This document shows, piece by piece, positions 11,528-20,155 of a stretch of 64,000 nt of DNA (within the stretch, counting starts at the first letter, position 1; each line of letters opens with the position of its first letter). The DNA comes from Curvibacter sp. GWA2_63_95 (GTDB taxonomy: Bacteria > Pseudomonadota > Gammaproteobacteria > Burkholderiales > Burkholderiaceae_C), in contig MGPB01000033.1 of assembly GCA_001795455.1 (NCBI GenBank), positions 1 through 64,000 on the forward strand, read 5' to 3'. The position numbers and the translations under genes are program-made. Below the pieces are notes generated by a model. The model made no database searches and was not told the origin of the DNA. It saw only the letters and a program-made list of their open reading frames with translations.

Positions 11528-12826
11528 CTAATTGGAAACCTGTTGGGTGACAACAAGATCAACCGCACCGTCGGCAAGGGTGGCCCGCACGGACGCACCT
11601 GCCTGAAGTTGGGCGGCGCGGGTCACCGCATGCCCGGATGCGTCGCTGAGCCAGGCATAACCCCGGCGCAAAACCAGGCTGGGGTCCAGTAGCTCCAAGC
11701 GCAAGCCCGCGCTTGCGGTGCGCTGCTGCTGGGCCTGGTGTGCCCGTGCTAAGCTGGGCAACAGGCCTTGTTGCATGTGCTGCCAGGCAGAGCGCCGCCA
11801 CTGCACATCGGAGGCCATGGCGTGCAGCATGCGCTGGCGCAGATACACCAAACCGGCACTGCGCTGAGCCACGATGGACGAAGGCCGCCCCAGGCGCGCC
11901 GCAACACCATCCAGACGCTGCGCCTGCCGGTCCACCACACGCATCAGGGCCGCTTGCAGGCGGTCTTGCTGGCCGTCCACCAAGTCCTGTAACTGCTGCG
12001 TGGCCGGGCTCACCATTTCGGCCGCCGCCGTGGGCGTGGGAGCCCGCACGTCAGCCACAAAATCAGCAATCGTGAAGTCGGTTTCGTGCCCCACGCCGCT
12101 GACCACTGGCACTGGGCTGGCGGCAATAGTACGGGCCAGGGTCGCGTCGTTGAAAGCCCACAAATCCTCCATGGAGCCGCCACCTCGCACCAACAAAATG
12201 GCATCCACCCCCTGCGACTGCGCATCGCGGTAGCGGTACAGCGACGCCAGGGCCTGCACCAGCGCGGGGGCCGCGCCCTCACCCTGCACCAAGGCTGGCG
12301 CCAGCACCACCTGCACGTGGGGCGCACGTCGGCGCAGGGCGGTCACCACATCGTGCAGGGCCGCAGCCCCCAGCGACGTCACCAGGCCAATCGTGCGTGG
12401 CACTGCTGGCAAGGGGCGCTTGCGTGCGGCGTCAAACAAACCCTCGGCCTCCAGCTCCGCCTTGAGGCGCATGAACTGCTCAAACAGATTGCCCTGACCC
12501 TGGCGCGTCATGCTTTCCACAATCAGCTGCAAATCGCCGCGCGGGCCGTAGATGTCCAACCGTCCGGTCAGCTCCACCAATTCACCTTCGCGTGGTGCAA
12601 AGTCCAGCTGTGACGCTGCTCGCTTGAACATGGCGCAACGCAGCTGGGCTTGTGCATCTTTCAGGGTGAAGTAGCAGTGGCCACTACTGGCCCGCATGAA
12701 GCTGGCCAGTTCCCCGGTGACGCGTACCGGATTGAAGCGCGCATCCAGGGTGTCAGCCAGCGCGCGGCACAAGGCCGACACCGGCCACACCCGCCGCACG
12801 GGGGGCGCAGACTCAAACGCTGCCAT
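11528..12826 (-). CDS. xseA: Exodeoxyribonuclease VII large subunit
   Basis: About 432 residues. It forms exonuclease VII with XseB (not in this window) and degrades single-stranded DNA in repair. An N-terminal OB-fold has [20 protein letters not shown] and the [15 protein letters not shown] motif. The catalytic half has [27 protein letters not shown] and [23 protein letters not shown], followed by a coiled-coil segment and a C-terminal LRRGYAWL. The start is uncertain: ATG at 12826 (MAAFESAPP) is preferred over 12850. Confidence 0.93.
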   Translation of the reverse strand: MAAFESAPPVRRVWPVSALCRALADTLDARFNPVRVTGELASFMRASSGHCYFTLKDAQAQLRCAMFKRAASQLDFAPREGELVELTGRLDIYGPRGDLQLIVESMTRQGQGNLFEQFMRLKAELEAEGLFDAARKRPLPAVPRTIGLVTSLGAAALHDVVTALRRRAPHVQVVLAPALVQGEGAAPALVQALASLYRYRDAQSQGVDAILLVRGGGSMEDLWAFNDATLARTIAASPVPVVSGVGHETDFTIADFVADVRAPTPTAAAEMVSPATQQLQDLVDGQQDRLQAALMRVVDRQAQRLDGVAARLGRPSSIVAQRSAGLVYLRQRMLHAMASDVQWRRSAWQHMQQGLLPSLARAHQAQQQRTASAGLRLELLDPSLVLRRGYAWLSDASGHAVTRAAQLQAGASVRATLADGAVDLVVTQQVSN

Positions 12827-12975
12827 ACACACGCCACCGGCACACGCCAACGCATGGGCGTGCGTAGCAAGTCATTGAATTGATTGGATTTTTCACTGCT
12901 GTATTTGTCATCAAACTGTTGGCACCCGCATGCAGACGGGCCCGAGAGGTATCCCAAGTGCAGTTGCCCACACAC

Positions 12976-12984
12976 TTATCCACA
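12976..12984 (+). promoter_or_regulatory. Perfect DnaA box in the xseA-exbB intergenic region
   Basis: TTATCCACA matches the high-affinity DnaA consensus. Only one clear copy is seen in this divergent promoter region (12827-13056), so a regulatory site is more plausible than an origin. Confidence 0.45.
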
Positions 12985-13056
12985 CATTTTGTGAAAAATG
13001 GGCGCACTGGGGTACGCCATAATCAGCCAGCTTTTACTCTGCGTGGGGTTTCACTC

Positions 13057-13683
13057 TTGTTTTCCATCATACAAGCCGCAGGCTGGCCGATCTGGCCCTT
13101 GATTGCCTGCTCCATCCTGGCCCTGGCCATCGTGATTGAGCGATTTCTCAGCCTCAAAGTGGCCAAGGTGGCCCCCCCCCGCTTGCTGGAAGAAGTGCTC
13201 AGCGTCACCCGCACCAGCGTCCCGGCTCCCGACGTTGTCACCCAGCTCGAAAAGAATTCGGCCCTGGGCGAAGTGCTGGCCAGCGGTTTGCGCGCTGTCA
13301 ACGCCGACCCGCAGATTTCCGAAGACGATGTACGCGCCACCATGGAAGGCGCAGGCCGCCGGGTCTCGCAGCGCCTCGAACAATACCTGAGCGCCCTGGG
13401 CACCATCGCCTCAGCCGCCCCCCTCATGGGCTTGTTCGGCACCGTGGTGGGCATGATCGAGATCTTCGGCTCGCAGGCGCCCGGCGGCAGCACAGGCGGC
13501 AACCCGGCCCAGCTGGCACACGGCATTTCGATTGCGCTTTACAACACGGCCTTCGGCCTGATTGTGGCCATCCCTTCGCTGATTTTTTGGCGCTACTTCC
13601 GAGCCCGCGTCGATGGCTACCTCTTGACCTTGGAGCTGGCTGCCGATCACTTGAGCCGCCACCTCAAGGCCATGCGCAAGTAA
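13057..13683 (+). CDS. exbB: MotA/TolQ/ExbB family proton channel
   Basis: 208 residues with three membrane segments and the family motif APLMGLFGTVVGMIEIF; also GGSTGGNPAQLAHGISIALYNTAFGLIVAIPSL. It forms an inner-membrane proton channel with the ExbD-like partner encoded 30 nt downstream. The start appears to be TTG at 13057 (giving MFSIIQAAGWPIWPL), because no ATG or GTG lies nearby in frame and GTGGGG sits just upstream. The longer reading from 12880 has no family resemblance. It heads the lpxK-kdsB operon, so a role in envelope function is inferred. Confidence 0.9.
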   Translation: MFSIIQAAGWPIWPLIACSILALAIVIERFLSLKVAKVAPPRLLEEVLSVTRTSVPAPDVVTQLEKNSALGEVLASGLRAVNADPQISEDDVRATMEGAGRRVSQRLEQYLSALGTIASAAPLMGLFGTVVGMIEIFGSQAPGGSTGGNPAQLAHGISIALYNTAFGLIVAIPSLIFWRYFRARVDGYLLTLELAADHLSRHLKAMRK

Positions 13684-13713
13684 GCCGGGCATGCCCGCAG
13701 GAGCCGCCAACCC

Positions 13714-14142
13714 ATGAACTTCCGTCCCCGTCGTCACGAAGAGCCCGAAATCAATCTGATCCCGTTTATCGACGTGCTCTTGGTCGTGCTCATCTTCCTG
13801 ATGCTGTCCACCACCTACAGCAAGTTCACCGAGCTGCAGCTCAAGCTGCCCGTAGCCGACACCGATGCCCAGCGCGACTACCCCAAGGAACTCATCGTGG
13901 CAGTAAGTGCCGATGGCAGCTACAGCATCAACCGAAACGCCATCGCGGGCCGCAACCTGGACAGCCTGGCCATCGCCCTGACCGACAATGCAAAAGCAGG
14001 CAAAGACACCGTGGTCATCATCAGCGCCGACGCCAGTGCCAAGCACCAAGCCGTGGTGACCGTGATGGAGGCCGCCCGCCGTGCCGGGCTGAACCAGATC
14101 ACCTTCGCCACCCAATCTTCCGCCCAGGCGGGCGGTCAGTAA
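13714..14142 (+). CDS. exbD: ExbD/TolR family biopolymer transport protein
   Basis: 142 residues: cytoplasmic N-terminus NFRRRHEEPEINL-type (here FRPRRHEEPEINLIPFID), one membrane helix carrying the proton-relay Asp (IPFIDVLLVVLIFLML), then a periplasmic domain. It pairs with the upstream ExbB-like channel. Overlap or tight spacing with lpxK (3 nt) suggests one transcript. Confidence 0.93.
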   Translation: MNFRPRRHEEPEINLIPFIDVLLVVLIFLMLSTTYSKFTELQLKLPVADTDAQRDYPKELIVAVSADGSYSINRNAIAGRNLDSLAIALTDNAKAGKDTVVIISADASAKHQAVVTVMEAARRAGLNQITFATQSSAQAGGQ

Positions 14143-14145
14143 GCC

Positions 14146-15183
14146 ATGCACCCCGGCCTGCAACAGGCCTTGCTGCGGGCCTGGACAGGCCGCGGTGCGC
14201 TGGCCTGGGCTCTGCAGCCCATGGCGTTTCTTTATGGCACCCTGATTGCCTTGCGACGCTGGCTGTACCGCCAACAGTGGCTGGCCACCCAGCGCCTGCC
14301 TGTGCCCGTGGTAGTGGTGGGCAATGTGGTGGCAGGTGGGGCCGGCAAGACCCCCACGGTCATTGGCGTGGTGGCACATTTGCAGGCGCAGGGTTGGCGG
14401 GTGGGCATTGTTTCGCGTGGCTATGGCCGCCAGGGTGATGCCATTCTGGCGGTGCACGATGGCGCCACGCCGGCCGAGGTGGGTGATGAACCCTTGCTGC
14501 TGCAGCGCAAGACCGGGGCTCCGGTGTACGTGGGCCGCCAGCGCGCGGCTACCGCACGGGCCCTGCTGCAAGACCATCCTCACACCCAGATCATCGTTTG
14601 CGACGACGGCATGCAGCACTACGCGCTGTACCGCGACGTGGAGGTCTGCGTCTTCGACAGCCGCGGCACGGGCAATGGCTGGCTGTTGCCGGCCGGCCCG
14701 CTGCGCGAGCCTTGGCCGCTGCGCGCGTTGCCCGCAGTAGGCCAGCGCAGCGGACATTTGCTGGTGCTGAAAACCGGCCCTAGTGCCCTGACGGGTTATG
14801 CGGCACAGCGCCAGCTGGCCGATCACACCGTGGGTGCCGAGGGAGATATCCAACCGTTGACCGCGCTGCGTGCACCAGGGGCCGGCCCTGTGCGTGCAGT
14901 GGCGGGCATCGCCCAACCCGAGGCGTTTTTTGCGCTGCTACGCGCGCGCGGAGTGACGTTGGAAAGTACCATGGCGCTGCCAGATCACTATGATTTTGAT
15001 AGCTGGTCGCGTAATATCCACGAGGGCTACACCCTTATTTGTACCGAAAAAGACGCATCCAAGCTGTGGCAGCATGTGCCCCTGGCCCGTGCTGTCCCGC
15101 TGGTGCAAACCGCACCGCCCGAGTTCTATGCCGCGCTGGACCGCTGCCTGCAACCCCTTCGCCCTGCCCCGCTATCATCCTGA
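14146..15183 (+). CDS. lpxK: Tetraacyldisaccharide 4'-kinase (lipid A synthesis)
   Basis: 345 residues; phosphorylates the 4' position of lipid A disaccharide at the inner membrane. An N-terminal hydrophobic anchor, Walker A region [17 protein letters not shown] and the SRGYGR motif are present, then [16 protein letters not shown] and a C-terminal TEKDASKLW. Residues about 283-299 ([17 protein letters not shown]) are encoded by a copy of repeat family A, between two conserved motifs, which looks tolerated. It is third in the exbB-exbD-lpxK-trm112-kdsB operon. Confidence 0.95.
   Translation: MHPGLQQALLRAWTGRGALAWALQPMAFLYGTLIALRRWLYRQQWLATQRLPVPVVVVGNVVAGGAGKTPTVIGVVAHLQAQGWRVGIVSRGYGRQGDAILAVHDGATPAEVGDEPLLLQRKTGAPVYVGRQRAATARALLQDHPHTQIIVCDDGMQHYALYRDVEVCVFDSRGTGNGWLLPAGPLREPWPLRALPAVGQRSGHLLVLKTGPSALTGYAAQRQLADHTVGAEGDIQPLTALRAPGAGPVRAVAGIAQPEAFFALLRARGVTLESTMALPDHYDFDSWSRNIHEGYTLICTEKDASKLWQHVPLARAVPLVQTAPPEFYAALDRCLQPLRPAPLSS
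14993..15043 (+). repeat. Repeat family A, copy inside lpxK
   Basis: Contains TTTTGATAGCTGGTCGCG and ATATCCACGAGGGCTA, matching the family core nearly base for base. It is read through in frame by lpxK. Confidence 0.75.
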
Positions 15184-15184
15184 C

Positions 15185-15367
15185 ATGGACACCAGACTTC
15201 TCGAATTGCTCGTTTGCCCCGTCACCAAGGGCCCCCTGGAATACAACCGCGACCAGCAGGAACTCATCTCCCGCAGCGCGCGCCTGGCCTACCCGGTGCG
15301 CGATGGCATTCCCATCCTGCTGGAAAACGAGGCACGTGTTCTGAGTGACGCGGAGCTCGGCCTGTGA
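15185..15367 (+). CDS. Trm112-family (YcaR-like) small protein
   Basis: 60 residues: [20 protein letters not shown], a [18 protein letters not shown] core and an ARVLSDAEL end are typical of the Trm112/UPF0434 family usually found between lpxK and kdsB. One CP motif is present, but the second zinc cysteine pair is absent, as in bacterial members. Its stop codon overlaps the GTG start of kdsB (GTGA), which indicates translational coupling. The function in bacteria is unclear. Confidence 0.9.
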   Translation: MDTRLLELLVCPVTKGPLEYNRDQQELISRSARLAYPVRDGIPILLENEARVLSDAELGL

Positions 15368-16140
15368 GCTTCACGGTTCTGATTCCGGCCCGCCTGGCCT
15401 CCACCCGTCTGCCCAACAAGCCTCTGGCAGACCTGGGGGGCATTCCGATGGTGGTGCGGGTAGCCCAACGGGTCAGTGAAGGCGTCCCCCAGGCCAACCG
15501 CGTGGTAGTGGCCGCCGACAGCGACTCCATCGTGCAGGCCTGCGCCGCCCATGGTGTGCAAGCCATCCTGACACGCCAGGACCACCCCTCCGGTAGCGAC
15601 CGCCTGGCCGAAGCCTGCGACATTCTGGGCCTGGCCGACGAGGACATCGTGGTCAACGTGCAGGGGGATGAACCCCTGATGAGCCCCGACCTGGTGCAGG
15701 CAGTGGCAGCCCTGCTGCAAACGACCCCGCAGGCCAGCATGGCCACGGCCGCCCACGCCATCACCGAGGTGGCCGACTTTGCCAACCCCAATGTGGTGAA
15801 AGTGGTGCATGACGCAGCCCACCTTGCCCTGTACTTCAGCCGTGCGCCCATCAGTTGGTGGCGCGATGGTTTTGCCAATGGCATCGGCAGCCTGCCCTCG
15901 CCGGCGCCCTTGCGCCATATTGGCATCTACGCGTACCGCGTGGGTTTTCTGCGCGAGTTTCCGCGCTTGCCCCAGGCCCCCATTGAGGTGGTGGAAGCGC
16001 TGGAGCAACTGCGCGCGCTGTGGCATGGCCACCGCATCGTGGTGCATGTCAGCGAGCACGCTCCAGGCCCTGGCGTAGACACCCCCGAAGACCTGGCACG
16101 CGTACGTGCCATCCTCGCAGGGTTGGCTCCCAAGCTGTAA
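15364..16140 (+). CDS. kdsB: 3-deoxy-manno-octulosonate cytidylyltransferase
   Basis: 258 residues; activates Kdo as CMP-Kdo for LPS inner core. Motifs [19 protein letters not shown] at the N-terminus, [23 protein letters not shown] and the C-terminal PPEDLARV-type (here [13 protein letters not shown]) are present. The start is GTG, overlapping the preceding stop. Confidence 0.97.
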   Translation: MSFTVLIPARLASTRLPNKPLADLGGIPMVVRVAQRVSEGVPQANRVVVAADSDSIVQACAAHGVQAILTRQDHPSGSDRLAEACDILGLADEDIVVNVQGDEPLMSPDLVQAVAALLQTTPQASMATAAHAITEVADFANPNVVKVVHDAAHLALYFSRAPISWWRDGFANGIGSLPSPAPLRHIGIYAYRVGFLREFPRLPQAPIEVVEALEQLRALWHGHRIVVHVSEHAPGPGVDTPEDLARVRAILAGLAPKL

Positions 16141-16144
16141 GTTA

Positions 16145-16907
<763 letters not shown>

Positions 16908-16925
16908 GCGACCTGCCTCCCCCCC

Positions 16926-16953
16926 AAAAAAAGCCGCGTCAGCGGCTTTTTTT
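16926..16953. terminator. Bidirectional terminator between adk and the asparaginase gene
   Basis: Arms AAAAAAAGCCGC and GCGGCTTTTTTT with loop GTCA. It overlaps the stop codon of the convergent asparaginase gene. Confidence 0.92.
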
Positions 16954-17923
16954 ACGCCATCAACTGCAACGTCAACGCAATCCGTGCCTTGACCGGAGAC
17001 AGGCCCCGGGAATGCGGCAGAGCGGCAGTCGCCTCGCCCTGCACCACCTGGCCACGCGCGCAGCGGCTAGCGCGTACCACCTGCACACCCTGCGCCTGTA
17101 CTTCCAGCAAAGCGGCCTCCAGGTCCACATGCAGCGTGCCATTGCCGGTTCCGGCCACCACCAGGCCGCGCAATGGTGCAACGGTGTCGTCCGGCCGGGC
17201 CAGGCTGCGCACCATGGCCCCCGACGCCCCCACGTAATTCATCACAATCTCCACCCGCGGCCAAGCCACCTTGGCCCAGGCCTGCAAGTCCACCGCATGC
17301 GACGGGGTTGTGGAGGCTGACACGCCAAACCAACGCACCCGCCCCTCCTCCACCACAGCCAGCGGCCCGGCATCCCCCGAGTCAAACGCGTCCACGCGGT
17401 AGGTATGGCTCTTCTGCACCAAGCGGGCGCTGTGCACAGCGCCCGCGCACACGACCAGCACCCCCCGCGCCGTGCCATCCAGCGCCACAGCCACTGCGTC
17501 CAGCACGTTTTGCGGACCATCAGGCGTCAGCGCTGACGCCGGGCGCATGGCACAGGTCAGCACCAAAGGCTTGGCCTGCAATAGCGCTGGCGGCAGCACT
17601 TGCTCCAGGAAGAAAGCGGTTTCTTCCAGCGTGTCAGTGCCATGGGTGATCAGCACGGCATCCACCTCGGCGTCCTGCAGGTGCTGGGCGCAACGCTGCG
17701 CCAACACCGCCCACACGGCAAAGCCCATGTCCTTGCTGTCCACCTGCGCCACCTGCTCGGCCACCAGCGTGCGGCCCTGCAGCGCAGCTTGCAGCGGGGC
17801 AATATCCTGCAGCAATGACTGCACGCCCACCTGCCCGGCCTTGTAGCCCACATTGTCCGATCCCCGTTCCGATCGGCCTGCAATCGTGCCGCCCGTGCCC
17901 AAAACCACCACTTTTTTACCCAT
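16952..17923 (-). CDS. L-asparaginase, bacterial type I/II fold
   Basis: 323 residues; hydrolyses L-asparagine to aspartate and ammonia. Catalytic motif 1 is GTGGTIAGRS near residue 8, motif 2 is ITHGTDTLEETAFFLE. There is no signal peptide, so it is expected to be cytoplasmic. It converges on adk and diverges from lexA. Substrate preference (asparagine versus glutamine) cannot be told from sequence alone. Confidence 0.92.
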   Translation of the reverse strand: MGKKVVVLGTGGTIAGRSERGSDNVGYKAGQVGVQSLLQDIAPLQAALQGRTLVAEQVAQVDSKDMGFAVWAVLAQRCAQHLQDAEVDAVLITHGTDTLEETAFFLEQVLPPALLQAKPLVLTCAMRPASALTPDGPQNVLDAVAVALDGTARGVLVVCAGAVHSARLVQKSHTYRVDAFDSGDAGPLAVVEEGRVRWFGVSASTTPSHAVDLQAWAKVAWPRVEIVMNYVGASGAMVRSLARPDDTVAPLRGLVVAGTGNGTLHVDLEAALLEVQAQGVQVVRASRCARGQVVQGEATAALPHSRGLSPVKARIALTLQLMA

Positions 17924-17955
17924 ATATCACTGCCCCACTTGCATTAATCAAAAAA

Positions 17956-17971
17956 CTGGTTAAAAATACAG
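17956..17971. promoter_or_regulatory. LexA (SOS) box 1 upstream of lexA
   Basis: CTGGTTAAAAATACAG fits CTGT-N8-ACAG with one change (CTGG). It sits 67 nt before the lexA start. Confidence 0.75.
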
Positions 17972-17974
17972 TTA

Positions 17975-17990
17975 CTGGATGAGAAAACAG
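17975..17990. promoter_or_regulatory. LexA (SOS) box 2 upstream of lexA
   Basis: CTGGATGAGAAAACAG is a second CTGG-N8-ACAG site, centred 19 bp from box 1, giving a tandem arrangement like that known at E. coli lexA. Confidence 0.7.
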
Positions 17991-18037
17991 TGTGTACAGA
18001 CACACAGCCAGCGCCGACCCACCACGAAGGAGTCAGT

Positions 18038-18712
18038 ATGCTTGAAAGTCCCAAACTCACCGCCCGCCAACAGCAAATTCTGGATCTGATCCAGGGCGCC
18101 ATTGCGCGCACCGGCGCCCCCCCCACCCGGGCGGAAATCGCCACCGAGCTGGGCTTCAAGTCCGCCAACGCAGCCGAAGAGCATTTGCAGGCCTTGGCCC
18201 GCAAAGGCGTGATCGAACTGGTCAGTGGCACTTCCCGCGGCATCCGTCTCAAGGGCGAGGTGCTGCGCTCCATGCAAGAGTCGCGCATGAAACAGTTCGC
18301 CCTGCCCTTGCCAGGCCTGGCCCAATTGGCCTTGCCCCTGATTGGCCGTGTGGCCGCCGGTTCGCCCATCCTGGCCCAAGAGCATGTGGACCAAACCTAC
18401 TACGTCGAAAACAGCCTGTTTCAGCGCCAGCCCGACTACCTGCTCAAGGTGCGCGGCATGTCCATGCGCGACGCCGGCATCATGGACGGCGACCTGCTGG
18501 CCGTACAAGCCACCAAAGATGCCAAAAACGGCCAGATCGTCGTCGCCCGCCTGGGTGAAGAAGTCACCGTCAAGCGCTTTCGCCGCAACAAGCACCTGAT
18601 CGAGCTGCACCCCGAAAACCCCGACTACCAGACCATCGTGGTTGAGCCCGGTGAACCTTTCGAAATCGAAGGCCTGGCCGTAGGCCTGATTCGTAACACC
18701 ATGTTGATGTAA
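18038..18712 (+). CDS. lexA: LexA repressor, SOS regulator
   Basis: 224 residues. N-terminal winged HTH ([36 protein letters not shown]), the RecA-stimulated Ala-Gly cleavage site in [10 protein letters not shown], catalytic Ser in [13 protein letters not shown] and catalytic Lys in EVTVKRF. AAGGAG precedes the ATG at 18038. Two LexA boxes upstream imply autorepression. The asparaginase gene on the other side may also feel the repressor. Confidence 0.97.
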   Translation: MLESPKLTARQQQILDLIQGAIARTGAPPTRAEIATELGFKSANAAEEHLQALARKGVIELVSGTSRGIRLKGEVLRSMQESRMKQFALPLPGLAQLALPLIGRVAAGSPILAQEHVDQTYYVENSLFQRQPDYLLKVRGMSMRDAGIMDGDLLAVQATKDAKNGQIVVARLGEEVTVKRFRRNKHLIELHPENPDYQTIVVEPGEPFEIEGLAVGLIRNTMLM

Positions 18713-18733
18713 CGCAGACAGAAAGCACCCACC

Positions 18734-19060
18734 ATGAATACCGCCCTCGTGATGAAACCCGACTTTCTGGCCCCCTTGCGACTACTGCTGACATGGCTGC
18801 TGCCGAGTCCGCCCCAGCGTGCCCCCCGCTACGCCTCAGCCCGATCTACCGAGCATTGCAATGCTCCTCATTTGATAGCTATGCGCGCAGATTCCACGGG
18901 GGCTAGAGGCCAAAATTCCTGTAAATCCAAGCCCTTGCGGGTGGTTCGCGTCCTGGAAAGCGGACAATCCCGCTCCGAGGTCGGTCGCATGGTCATCTCG
19001 GGGCGCATGGCCGACGTCTGCGCCGAGCTGGACCGTCTGGCTGCCTGCGAAACTGCGTAA
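18734..19060 (+). CDS. Hypothetical protein downstream of lexA, with in-frame repeat
   Basis: 108 residues, 21 nt after lexA on the same strand. I do not recognise the fold. The N-terminal 40 residues are basic and hydrophobic, and the C-terminal 40 residues (from LRVVRVLESGQSRSEVGRM on) look like a conserved soluble segment. Residues about 46-64 are encoded by a copy of repeat family A, so the native protein was probably shorter. Its location suggests co-expression in the SOS response, but this is inference. Confidence 0.6.
   Translation: MNTALVMKPDFLAPLRLLLTWLLPSPPQRAPRYASARSTEHCNAPHLIAMRADSTGARGQNSCKSKPLRVVRVLESGQSRSEVGRMVISGRMADVCAELDRLAACETA
18871..18926 (+). repeat. Repeat family A, copy inside the ORF after lexA
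   Basis: TTTGATAGCTATGCGCGCAG, then ATTCCACGGGGGCTAGAGGC and CAAAATTCCTGTAAAT. This is one of the best-preserved copies in the window. Confidence 0.85.
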
Positions 19061-19117
19061 CAAAAGCAGGGCAAATTTGCCCTGCGCCCGCCCGGGCAGC
19101 CAGCATCCCAAGGCACA

Positions 19118-20134
19118 ATGGCAGGCATGAATATTGTGATTCTGGATGACTATCAGGATGCCGTGCGCAAGCTGCAATGCTCCGCCAAGCTGGATGCCTT
19201 CCCGGCCAAGGTGTACACCAATACCGTCAAAGGCATGGGTCAATTGTCCATCCGGCTCAAGGATGCCGACGTCATCGTCCTCATCCGCGAGCGCACCCAA
19301 ATCACCCGCGCCCTCATCGAGAAGCTCCCTCGTCTCAAACTCATCGCCCAAACCGGTCGCGCTGGCGCACACATCGATGTGCAAGCCTGCACCGAGCGTG
19401 GCATTGCCGTGGCAGAGGGCGTGGGCTCCCCTGTCGCCCCTGCGGAATTGACATGGGCCTTGATTCTGGCGGCCATGCGCCGCCTGCCCCAGTACATTGG
19501 CAACCTCAAGCATGGTGCCTGGCAGCAGTCCGGACTCAAGGCGGGCTCCATGCCCGCGAATTTCGGGCTAGGTAACGTGCTGCACGGCAAAACCCTGGGG
19601 GTGTGGGGCTATGGCCGCATTGGCCAATTGGTAGCGGGTTATGGCCGCGCCTTCGGCATGCACGTTCTGGTCTGGGGCAGCGAAGGTTCGCGCCAAAAAG
19701 CCGTGCAAGATGGCTACCAAAGCGCCACAGACCGGGAAGACTTCTTCTCGCGCAGCGATGTGCTGACCCTGCATTTGCGACTCAATGACAACACTCGCTC
19801 CATCGTCACCAGCGCCGACCTGGCTTGCATGAAGAATACGGCCCTGTTGGTCAACACCTCACGGGCTGAGTTGATTGAAACAGACGCCCTGATCGGTGCC
19901 CTGAACCGTGGTCGCCCGGGCCTGGCCGCAGTGGATGTGTTTGAAACCGAACCCATCTTGCAAGGCCACGCACTGCTGCGTCTGGAGAACTGCATTTGCA
20001 CGCCCCACATCGGCTATGTGGAGCAGGATAGCTATGAGATGTACTTCGGTGCGGCGTTCGACAATGTCGTGAATTTCATCAAGGGCACACCATCCAACAT
20101 CATCAATCCCGGCGCGCTTCAGGTGCGGCGCTGA
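19118..20134 (+). CDS. D-isomer specific 2-hydroxyacid dehydrogenase, NAD-binding
   Basis: 338 residues with the D-2-hydroxyacid dehydrogenase layout: nucleotide-binding VWGYGRIGQLVAGYGRAFG in the centre, catalytic Arg in NTSRAELIETDAL, Glu in VDVFETEPI and His in CTPHIGYVEQDSYEMYFG. It reduces or oxidises a 2-oxo or 2-hydroxy acid; the substrate is not determinable. AAGG 4 nt before ATG 19118 favours that start over ATG 19127. It converges on the FimV-like gene. Confidence 0.9.
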   Translation: MAGMNIVILDDYQDAVRKLQCSAKLDAFPAKVYTNTVKGMGQLSIRLKDADVIVLIRERTQITRALIEKLPRLKLIAQTGRAGAHIDVQACTERGIAVAEGVGSPVAPAELTWALILAAMRRLPQYIGNLKHGAWQQSGLKAGSMPANFGLGNVLHGKTLGVWGYGRIGQLVAGYGRAFGMHVLVWGSEGSRQKAVQDGYQSATDREDFFSRSDVLTLHLRLNDNTRSIVTSADLACMKNTALLVNTSRAELIETDALIGALNRGRPGLAAVDVFETEPILQGHALLRLENCICTPHIGYVEQDSYEMYFGAAFDNVVNFIKGTPSNIINPGALQVRR

Positions 20135-20155
20135 ACCTCGGGCCACGCCGCCGCT

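Noticed and set aside
12850-13056. Replication origin
   Set aside because: One DnaA box only, with no dnaA, dnaN or gyrB nearby and no AT-rich unwinding region.
12880-13056. N-terminal extension of the ExbB-like protein from ATG 12880
   Set aside because: The extension is hydrophilic and basic, lacks family similarity and covers the promoter region; a TTG start at 13057 gives the conserved N-terminus.
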